From the IMG/VR virus record IMGVR_UViG_3300042934_000246, positions 1 through 31,323 of that record: DNA of 31,323 nucleotides. One strand, given 5' to 3'. Shown one piece after another: positions 11,870 through 18,057 of this stretch. The DNA is from a virus. A model generated the notes under the pieces. It saw only the letters and a program-made list of their open reading frames with translations, was not told the origin of the DNA and did no database searches. The translations under genes were made by a program, and so were the position numbers. Position 1 is the stretch's first letter; each line of letters begins with the position of its first letter.

Positions 11870-12094
11870 TCATTCGATTTCGTCAAGCCAGCCGTCAGGC
11901 GGCTCGGGCAAAGGGACTCCAGGGGCGTGCTTGTACGCGTGGTCAATGAGTGACCGGATGTACAGCCAGGAGAGTTTGTCGCGCCGCTCGAGGCGACCCA
12001 GGCGCCCGGACAGTCGGGTGAGCCATGCGATGAACGCGGTCAGCATCCCTCCGCCGATGACGGAGATGAGTGCGATCGTTACCCCCTCGGTCAC
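11870..12094 (-). CDS. Holin-like / lysis-associated membrane protein
   Basis: A 74-aa protein whose N-terminus (VTIALISVIGGGMLTAFIAWLT, residues 5-26) is one membrane helix. A basic LSGRLGRLERRDKLSWLYIRSLIDHAYKHAPG and an acidic tail follow. It starts in an ATGA overlap with the endolysin stop. Single-span proteins of this layout beside a second membrane gene are common holin/antiholin pairs in actinophages. Confidence 0.65.
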   Translation of the reverse strand: MTEGVTIALISVIGGGMLTAFIAWLTRLSGRLGRLERRDKLSWLYIRSLIDHAYKHAPGVPLPEPPDGWLDEIE

Positions 12095-13080
12095 GACTGC
12101 ATCCGATCGGCGGCGTCGTCGTTCACGGCCTGCGCGATCTGCTCCGGTGTCGGCAACGAAAGACCATCGCGGACCCTCGCCGCGATCTGTGCCTTGTCGT
12201 CATCAGACAGGCTCACAGTGACCGCAGGGGATGATGTCCGCAGCCAAGACGCCACATAGAACCGTCCACCACCCAGCGAATGGAGGAACGCCTGCAACTC
12301 CGCCGCAGTCCCCGACGTCGGGAAACACTCCTGCAACCCGTGGTTCCACATCTCCGCGATCATTTCGTCGTTGGTGAGGGTGTGAACCTTCCCCGTGGTG
12401 AGGTGCGCATAGTTGTGGCCCTGGTCGCCCGGTGCGTTCTTGATGTACCCGACACCGAGCAGGAAGATCCACCCGTTCAGCAGGGTCGGACAGGTGACAG
12501 TTATCATGAAGTCCTCCAGGTAGGGGGGGTCGGGTTCCGGCTCGGTCGGGGCAAACGGTGTGGCGTTGCCGCCTGCGGTTGTCGAGTCCACGACCCACTG
12601 CTCCATGTCGAGGAGCCCGGCGAAGTTGTTGTACGCGTGGGTGGGGAAGAGGGTTGCGTGTGTGTGTGGCCCGCCCGTGTTGAGGATCATCTGCGCGTCG
12701 TAGGGGGATGATGCGCCGAAGTATTCGGAGCCGTAACCGGATGCGCCGGAGATTGCGAGCGGCTGCCCCTTCCTGACCCGCCCACCGCGCGGGATGAGCG
12801 AGTGGCGCGGTCCAAGGTGGAGTAGACGGAAGCTTTGTCCGTTGTCGAGGTTGACCTTCACGTACCGGCCGGTTGCGGGGCCGATGCCGCCGCCAACCTC
12901 GGACACGTACCCGTCACCGATGGAGACGAGGACCGTCCCGATGGGGCAGTAGTAGTCGACGCCAGGTTCACGGCTGGGCGGGTTGCGGCGAGTGTGTGCC
13001 CGGAACGTGGAACGCCACTTGTCGTCGGGGTAGTCGGGGATGGGTCGGACGTAGATCCGTGCTGGTGCTAGACCGCCCAT
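12091..13080 (-). CDS. Endolysin, M23 (LytM-like) metallopeptidase domain plus C-terminal domain
   Basis: A 329-aa protein starting at 13080 after GGAGG. Residues about 38-150 form an M23 endopeptidase: GVDYYCPIGTVLVSIGDGYVSEVG, LLHLG (H88), then GPHTH with the HxH pair H139/H141. The first metal-ligand position, normally His in HxGxD, is Glu38 before D42. From about residue 190 an unrelated domain of 138 residues follows. Its first Met (M192, base 12507) has its own GGAGGA ribosome-binding site, suggesting separate expression of this domain. The enzyme would cut peptidoglycan cross-bridges during lysis. An upstream terminator isolates it. Confidence 0.75.
   Translation of the reverse strand: MGGLAPARIYVRPIPDYPDDKWRSTFRAHTRRNPPSREPGVDYYCPIGTVLVSIGDGYVSEVGGGIGPATGRYVKVNLDNGQSFRLLHLGPRHSLIPRGGRVRKGQPLAISGASGYGSEYFGASSPYDAQMILNTGGPHTHATLFPTHAYNNFAGLLDMEQWVVDSTTAGGNATPFAPTEPEPDPPYLEDFMITVTCPTLLNGWIFLLGVGYIKNAPGDQGHNYAHLTTGKVHTLTNDEMIAEMWNHGLQECFPTSGTAAELQAFLHSLGGGRFYVASWLRTSSPAVTVSLSDDDKAQIAARVRDGLSLPTPEQIAQAVNDDAADRMQS
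12504..12520 (-). promoter_or_regulatory. Internal ribosome-binding site and start in endolysin
   Basis: The minus strand has CTGGAGGACTTCATG with ATG at 12507, in frame with the endolysin. Spacing from GGAGG to ATG is good. Translation here would give a free C-terminal domain of 138 residues. Confidence 0.5.
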
Positions 13081-13098
13081 TGGTACCTCCAGGCATGC

Positions 13099-13125
13099 AA
13101 AAAGCCCCCGACATGCGGAGGCTTT
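13099..13125 (-). terminator. Terminator upstream of the endolysin gene
   Basis: On the minus strand, AAAGCC-TCCG...CGGG-GGCTTT forms a 10-bp stem with one mismatch and a 5-nt loop, running into TTTTTG. It is a good intrinsic terminator between the HTH gene and the lysis genes. Lysis gene expression therefore needs readthrough or a nearby promoter. Confidence 0.7.
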
Positions 13126-13144
13126 CGTGGTTGATCGTGGCGGG

Positions 13145-13339
13145 TTAGTTGCCGTCGATGATTTTGCGGACAGTGTTCGGGGCGAGCCCGGTGAATGCGG
13201 CGAGCTCACGGATCGACGCATCGTCGTTCGCGGCTGCCATGATCGCATCCCGGTACGCCCGGTCAGCCTTAGCCTTCGCCACCTCAGCACGCCTAATCGC
13301 GGCCTGATGCTTCGAGGGAACGGTGCCCCGGACTGTCAC
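13145..13339 (-). CDS. Small helix-turn-helix protein
   Basis: A 64-aa protein from a GTG overlapping the upstream stop. A basic coiled helix (KHQAAIRRAEVAKAKADRAYRDAIMAA) precedes SIRELAAFTGLAPNTVRKIIDG, a clear helix-turn-helix (residues 43-63). Such proteins near actinophage lysis cassettes are usually annotated only as DNA-binding. It may regulate the nearby palindrome at 13497-13540 or late transcription. Confidence 0.68.
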   Translation of the reverse strand: MTVRGTVPSKHQAAIRRAEVAKAKADRAYRDAIMAAANDDASIRELAAFTGLAPNTVRKIIDGN

Positions 13340-13476
13340 TCGCCCAGTGTAGGGAACTCGTGCAGAGGGGCACCGCCCACCCAGTAGACGGTTCGACCGC
13401 ACACGTCGGGTGACGTGCATTCGGTGTCGTCGTCGAGGTGGAGTGCGCCGACCGGGTAGGTGGTTGTGGTGGTCAT
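13336..13476 (-). CDS. Small DDD-C-SP-C-VYW protein, leftward copy
   Basis: The ATG at 13476 has GAAGGG seven bases upstream, which favours it over 13482. The 46-aa product has a threonine run and then LDDDTECTSPDVCGRTVYWVGGAP, paralleling the rightward gene at 11336-11524. It has two cysteines and no signal peptide. Expression probably starts from the promoter inside the 13497-13540 inverted repeat. Confidence 0.58.
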   Translation of the reverse strand: MTTTTTYPVGALHLDDDTECTSPDVCGRTVYWVGGAPLHEFPTLGE

Positions 13477-13496
13477 TGTCATGCCCTTCACTGTGT

Positions 13497-13540
13497 CACT
13501 GATTGATACAGTGTGCAAGAGGGGACTGTATCAACCAGTG
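13497..13540. promoter_or_regulatory. Long inverted repeat with embedded leftward promoter
   Basis: Arms CACTGATTGATACAGT (13497-13512) and ACTGTATCAACCAGTG (13525-13540) are complementary at 15 of 16 positions around a 12-nt centre. TTGATA (13529-13534) and TGTATC (13505-13510), 18 bp apart on the minus strand, form a promoter placed symmetrically in the arms. A third TGATACA lies at 13539-13545. This looks like an operator for a dimeric regulator. Confidence 0.5.
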
Positions 13541-13548
13541 ATACACAC

Positions 13549-13698
13549 CTACTGGATCGGCACCCACCCACCAGCGGTCAGCAGGTAACGCTTCGGATCG
13601 ACGGGCTCACCGCCGCCGCCAGGCATGAGAGGCGTGTACGCGACCACCTCGCCCCGTGCGGGATGGTCGATGGGGGTTGCCCCGGTGAATGATGCCAT
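13549..13698 (-). CDS. Small protein following the tail-fibre genes
   Basis: A 49-aa frame, MASFTGATPIDHPARGEVVA, then a short glycine run, ending KRYLLTAGGWVPIQ. It starts four bases after the upstream stop. The W-P and G-rich ending resembles short appendage or chaperone proteins of tail-fibre cassettes. Function unknown. Confidence 0.58.
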   Translation of the reverse strand: MASFTGATPIDHPARGEVVAYTPLMPGGGGEPVDPKRYLLTAGGWVPIQ

Positions 13699-13701
13699 CG
13701 G

Positions 13702-14673
13702 TCACACCGCCTTGAACCACAGCCCGACACTGCCGGTGTCGTCTGTCGCAATCCAGACGTCCGCGTTCGTGTCCGTGAGGTCATCGCCGCGAGCGACGGT
13801 CCCGTCTGTCCACGTGTTCGCGACGTCCATCAGGAAACCGACGAGGCCCAGTCCTCCGGGTGCAGAAGCGGGCGAACTGTTGCTGAGGCTCGCGGCACCC
13901 ATGACGATCGGACGTTTCGCCATGTTCGTCTTGCCGGTTGCAACGAAACTTCCGCCCGTTCCGACGAGGCCACCCATCTGCGCGTAGGCGATGTCGATGA
14001 TGACGTGGGAGCCCCAGGTGATCGCTGAAAGGTTCGGTACACGAGTGAGGGCGGCTCTTACGCTTCCCTGGGTGGTGTTCGACGGCAGGTTGCTGGATGC
14101 GTCGGAGAAGTGCGCGACGATCAGCGGGTATAGCGCGGCCCCCGCGGCTGTCTCATGATCCGCCGTGGGCTCGAAGAAGCCCGCATAGTGCATCTCGCCG
14201 GGCGCGGCGGTCGATACAAAGATCACGCGGTCGGTCGTCGCCGACAGAAACCATCCAAACCCGGACGTGGACAGTGGGTTGTCAAGCGCTGAGTAGGAGG
14301 TGCTGTTCGCCCACTGTGTCTCCAACGCCTGCCCGGTCGACCCGTAGCGGGAGAAGTACGTTCCTTCAATGGTAGTGCTGTTGGCCGAGTACGGCCCCCG
14401 ATACCCCAGATCAGTCGCCGGGTCGAAGTCCTCGAACGGGGCCATGAGCATCCCGCCCGTGATGCCCGTCGTGGGGTACGAGACGTCCAGATACCATGTC
14501 AGCCCGCGGTCGTTGTCCGCCGCGTCCGACTCCAGGATCTTGTGGGTGCGTGAGCTGATGACCACCGTGTCGATGAGTGTGAAACCTGCGGTGAGCAGTA
14601 CCGTCTCGAGCGCCGTGTAGAGCGCGGGGCCAGGGTTCGCGGTCGCGCCGATCGTTCCACTGTCGTACGTCAT
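13702..14673 (-). CDS. Minor tail protein / putative receptor-binding tip
   Basis: A 323-aa protein, MTYDSGTIGATANPGPALYT, rich in Ser, Thr, Gly and Ala with alternating hydrophobics. This suggests a beta-sandwich or trimeric tip domain. It starts in an ATGA overlap with the repeat-bearing fibre gene and is the last large structural gene before the small regulators. Position argues for a host-contacting tail-tip protein. No sugar-binding or enzymatic motif is recognisable. Confidence 0.62.
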   Translation of the reverse strand: MTYDSGTIGATANPGPALYTALETVLLTAGFTLIDTVVISSRTHKILESDAADNDRGLTWYLDVSYPTTGITGGMLMAPFEDFDPATDLGYRGPYSANSTTIEGTYFSRYGSTGQALETQWANSTSYSALDNPLSTSGFGWFLSATTDRVIFVSTAAPGEMHYAGFFEPTADHETAAGAALYPLIVAHFSDASSNLPSNTTQGSVRAALTRVPNLSAITWGSHVIIDIAYAQMGGLVGTGGSFVATGKTNMAKRPIVMGAASLSNSSPASAPGGLGLVGFLMDVANTWTDGTVARGDDLTDTNADVWIATDDTGSVGLWFKAV

Positions 14674-15596
14674 GCGCTAATCCATTCGTCGCCCAAGGTC
14701 GCGTTCGTCGGGTCGTCGACACCCTCGGTGCCCGTGTACTGCCAGAAGTTCTTCGGAAGCGCACTGTTGCGTGCGGCGCCCTGTGTGGTGTGCGGGTTCA
14801 TCGCGGAGCCAGCCGCAATCGGTGACACCGTGTCAGCAACCGTGATCGTGTCGCCCGCATCATTCACCGTGAGGGTGATGTTGGTTCCCGCCACCAGTGC
14901 GGTCCCCATGGTGTCGCGGATGAGTTCAGGTGCCGCCGAGGTGTCGAGCTTCCCCGTGATGCCAGCGACCACCCGTGCATCCGCCGCAGTGTTGAAGTCC
15001 GTCACGTTCGACGCCGTATGCGTGTGCCCGGTGTCCGACTTACCGGCCAACGCCGCGACCAGACCCGTGACATCCGACTGCGCATGGGTGTGCCCGACAT
15101 CGGACTTCCCAGCCAGAGCAGTCGTCACAGCGGAGGAATCAGCCTTCGCGGCCAGCGCCGCTGTAAGCCCCGTAACGTCCGACTGCGCGTGAGAGTGACC
15201 ATCGTCCGACTTACCGTCCAGAGCCGACGTCAGGTCAGTCTGATCGGTGAGCGTTCCCGTGATGGAACCCCACGCACCACCACCGCCCACACCATCCTCG
15301 CCAGGCTGACCCTCCGGGATCGTGAAGTTCAGGACCGCAGCAGAAGCCGTACCGACGTTCTCAACCTCAACATCAGTACCCGGTGCGCCCGTGGTGACAG
15401 TGCCAACCGTGATCGTCCCAGCCGGCCCCTGCGCGCCATCCTCACCCTGAAGGGACTCAAGCCACTCGGCCTCAGTACCAACAGACGGGTCGTTCGCAAA
15501 CGCATGCTGATACGCCGACATACCCGGTGCGCCAGCCTGCGTAACCGTCACCTCAATAGACGGTGCGGCAACAACCTCGACAGTGATGTCGCTCAC
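14670..15596 (-). CDS. Tail fibre with collagen-like and GHTH repeats
   Basis: The GTG at 15596 overlaps the upstream stop and gives 308 aa. After an N-terminal domain there are collagen-like Gly-x-y stretches (GEDGAQGPAG; GQPGEDGVGG). Three copies follow of K-SD-GH(S/T)HAQSDVTGL or close variants, then a degenerate fourth. HxH motifs in trimeric fibres can coordinate metal along the axis, as known for the T4 long tail-fibre tip. The C-terminus ends in a typical TNATLGDEWI strand. It is probably a trimeric fibre in the baseplate. Confidence 0.72.
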   Translation of the reverse strand: MSDITVEVVAAPSIEVTVTQAGAPGMSAYQHAFANDPSVGTEAEWLESLQGEDGAQGPAGTITVGTVTTGAPGTDVEVENVGTASAAVLNFTIPEGQPGEDGVGGGGAWGSITGTLTDQTDLTSALDGKSDDGHSHAQSDVTGLTAALAAKADSSAVTTALAGKSDVGHTHAQSDVTGLVAALAGKSDTGHTHTASNVTDFNTAADARVVAGITGKLDTSAAPELIRDTMGTALVAGTNITLTVNDAGDTITVADTVSPIAAGSAMNPHTTQGAARNSALPKNFWQYTGTEGVDDPTNATLGDEWISA

Positions 15597-15940
15597 TGTG
15601 TCACCTGATCCTTCGGCTTGATCTTGCCCGCAACCCACGTCCGCTCAGTAGGCGTATGCTGCAAATCCCAGAAGCACAGGTCAGGAAGATCCACCGTCAC
15701 TGAAGACGCGATCGAGAACCGGAACACACCCGTGTCCGCGTCCGACGAATCAACCGTGATGTTCGCGAGCGGCGGGTCGTCCGAGTTGCCGGCGACCGTG
15801 CGGATCTGTGCTTCCCAGCCAGTCGTCGGCAACACGACGGGAACGCCCTCCTCCGTGGCCGTCCACTCGAACGACACCGTGTCTTCACGCCGGAACCCGC
15901 TGATGTTCAGCACGCCCGGAGACAGGTCAAGATCAGCCAT
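15593..15940 (-). CDS. Small beta-rich baseplate/fibre-attachment protein
   Basis: A 115-aa protein with alternating strands (GFRREDTVSFEWTATEEGVPVVLPTTGWEAQIRT, later VFRFSIASSVTVDLPD and CFWDLQHT). The pattern is that of an immunoglobulin-like domain such as the N-terminal region of BppU-type baseplate proteins. It sits between the beta-roll protein and the GHTH fibre, so it may link fibres to the tail tip. The fold call is inference. Confidence 0.6.
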   Translation of the reverse strand: MADLDLSPGVLNISGFRREDTVSFEWTATEEGVPVVLPTTGWEAQIRTVAGNSDDPPLANITVDSSDADTGVFRFSIASSVTVDLPDLCFWDLQHTPTERTWVAGKIKPKDQVTQ

Positions 15941-15957
15941 CAGTCAGCCCCTCAATC

Positions 15958-16572
15958 TCAGAACGCGGACAGGGCGGATCGTTTCCAACCCGCCGACGTC
16001 TTCACATAGATGTAGTTGTCATCCCACGCAATATCGCGGGTAGTGCCCTGCGTGTCAGCCGAGCTCGAAGGGGTGCGTGTAGTCACGTTCAACCGGCCCG
16101 GCACCGACACCTCATCCGTCGAAACACCCAGCCGCACCTGATTCGACTTCGTCGGCTGAGCATCCGCACCAAACGCCGACGAATGCGACATCCCAAACGG
16201 GATGATCGTGTGGAAACCCACCGCCGTACCATCCACACCCTCAACAGACGTGGAAGCGCCCAGGGCGGTCGCGTTCTCCGCATCCGCGTACGAAAACGCA
16301 CCCACCGCAGTCGCAAAGTCGGAACCGGTAGCCTGCGCAACACGCCCAACAGCAACCGAGTCATACCCAGACGCATCCGCCGCCCGACCGATAGCCACCG
16401 CGTTCGTACCCGAAGCAGTAGCATCATCCGGCCCCAACGCAACCGAGTTCGACCCGGTACCCGGATGAGAACTATCCCCACCAGCCGAACCAGTGCCAGC
16501 CTCCAACCGTTCAACCCGCTTCCGCAGAGTCCGGTCCCCAACATTCAAATCAGACGGGTCATCAACTGGCAT
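15958..16572 (-). CDS. Tail protein with YadA-head-like beta-roll repeats
   Basis: A 204-aa protein. After a short coiled coil (LRKRVERLEAG) come about seven 14-15-residue repeats of the type N-x-VA-(L/I/V)-G-x5-A-x-G, for example NAVAIGRAADASG and DSVAVGRVAQATG. This is the signature of the YadA/Hep_Hag trimeric autotransporter head. A C-terminal fibre-end domain follows (RDIAWDDNYIYVKTSAGWKRSAL). It is probably a trimeric host-recognition fibre. In bacteria the same repeat forms adhesin heads, so domain sharing is likely. Confidence 0.78.
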   Translation of the reverse strand: MPVDDPSDLNVGDRTLRKRVERLEAGTGSAGGDSSHPGTGSNSVALGPDDATASGTNAVAIGRAADASGYDSVAVGRVAQATGSDFATAVGAFSYADAENATALGASTSVEGVDGTAVGFHTIIPFGMSHSSAFGADAQPTKSNQVRLGVSTDEVSVPGRLNVTTRTPSSSADTQGTTRDIAWDDNYIYVKTSAGWKRSALSAF

Positions 16573-17632
16573 CCTGCACCTCCGGAGTCACAGTCAAACC
16601 AAGGTCGCCACGCAACCCGACAACACGCTTCGTATACGGGCCATCGAGAATGTACTCATCACCCGTAGACGTCAGCTCAAGCAGCCGCCCAGGCGCAGTG
16701 AACTCAGGACCATCCGGGTAAATATGCAACCCAAACGACATCACCTCAGTAGGGTTATGCAGAAAATCGATCGTCTTATCCGCCGCCCCCTGCAACCGCG
16801 TCACATCCGTAACATCACTGAACGTCTGCCACGTATCACGGAAACTCATCACATGAACGCCACTGTTGGCCCACGCAGACGGCGCATCAACCCCACCCCT
16901 ACCAAACGCCAACACACCAGTCATCTGCTTCACATGATCGGTGTACACACTCAGGTCCAAGACAGGACTATCGTCACCATCAAGGTCCAACGCCGTCGCA
17001 GTGCCAATCTCGATAACAGGCGACCCAACAATGGTCTCCCACCGCAGATCCGCACCATCCTTATAAGGCCGCAAATAGATCTCGCAACCATCATCCTCAA
17101 CCTGCCGAAGATGATCCTCAACCTTCAAACGCTCGTTGTGCTTCCAATCCGCAGAAAACGCCCCAGACCCATCAGCGGAAATGTCAATGGGAAGCGCCCA
17201 CCCCGCCGAAATACTGATCGAATGGTTAATGATCGCCCGAGCCGCCCCCGAATGGGACTTCCCAGTGAGCGTCAGAACCGAATCGGTAGGGCGATAATCC
17301 TCAACGCCATACAACATGCGGTCATTGAGATACGCGCCACGCAACTCCATACTCGCAACCTCAAGAGTGCGCGTCTTCTTCGTGTACCACGGACGCTGAA
17401 TAACCCCCGCATACACGACATGATCATCCCACTCCTGAGCGATCGTATACTTATTGCCGGTAGTGAACTCCCGAATATCCGCCCGCGAAACACCAGCCCC
17501 AAACAACGGGAACGTGTGCCGGCCACTTCCCTTACCAGACAGCCGCGTATTCCACTCCCCCGCAGACGGCTCAGGCAGCGTGAACTCATGTGCACCCGAC
17601 TGTGTGTTGTAAATGTTGAAGGACCACGTCAC
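16562..17632 (-). CDS. Tail-associated (Tal-like) minor tail protein
   Basis: A 356-aa protein starting at a GTG overlapping the distal tail gene. It opens MTWSFNIYNTQSGAHEFTLPEPSAGEWNTRL and shows a beta-rich tail-hub layout similar to gp27/ReqiPepy6 Gp37-type proteins (VVYAGVIQRPWYTKKTRTLEVAS; DDGCEIYLRPYKDGADLRWE). Its position after the Dit-like protein is that of the tail-hub component through which DNA exits. It is shorter than many hub proteins and has no lysin domain. Confidence 0.7.
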   Translation of the reverse strand: MTWSFNIYNTQSGAHEFTLPEPSAGEWNTRLSGKGSGRHTFPLFGAGVSRADIREFTTGNKYTIAQEWDDHVVYAGVIQRPWYTKKTRTLEVASMELRGAYLNDRMLYGVEDYRPTDSVLTLTGKSHSGAARAIINHSISISAGWALPIDISADGSGAFSADWKHNERLKVEDHLRQVEDDGCEIYLRPYKDGADLRWETIVGSPVIEIGTATALDLDGDDSPVLDLSVYTDHVKQMTGVLAFGRGGVDAPSAWANSGVHVMSFRDTWQTFSDVTDVTRLQGAADKTIDFLHNPTEVMSFGLHIYPDGPEFTAPGRLLELTSTGDEYILDGPYTKRVVGLRGDLGLTVTPEVQDAS

Positions 17633-18057
17633 GGAAGCAGCTCCTTCGTCGGATCAGGCGCCCACAACTGCAACCGGTAACGTGCCCGCGACCCATACAC
17701 CTCGATGATGATTTCCGGGGTACCGATCCGACCAACCTCTGCCGTGTACGTACCCGTCGCCTGCTCCACCGTGAACGTGTCCATAGAGCCATCCGCGAGC
17801 AGATCCTCGAGCGCCTTCATCGCCACCTCGAACGCCGCAGGGTCATCCGCAGTCAGGATGAAACCCGAGAGAGTGATGAGCCGAGGCCCCAAGCGACCAG
17901 GCGTGGGGAAGTCGCCGTTCCCCAGCGGGCGGGCGATGATCTCCCGCCGCATCTCCACACCCTCAAACCAGCCCGTGAGACCACGGTCACGGAAGATCGT
18001 GTATGTGGCTGCACCTTCCCCACCGACGAACGTCAGCCCACCAAGAGTCGCGTTCAT
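17629..18057 (-). CDS. Distal tail (Dit-like) protein
   Basis: A 142-aa beta-rich protein starting in an ATGA overlap with the tape-measure stop. It has LGGLTFVGGEGAATYTIFRDRGLTGWFEGVEMRREII and LITLSGFILTADDPAAFEVAMKALEDLL. The N-terminal domain layout of Dit proteins is ring-forming and connects tail tube to baseplate. The usual galectin-like second domain is reduced, so this is a short-form Dit. Confidence 0.7.
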   Translation of the reverse strand: MNATLGGLTFVGGEGAATYTIFRDRGLTGWFEGVEMRREIIARPLGNGDFPTPGRLGPRLITLSGFILTADDPAAFEVAMKALEDLLADGSMDTFTVEQATGTYTAEVGRIGTPEIIIEVYGSRARYRLQLWAPDPTKELLP

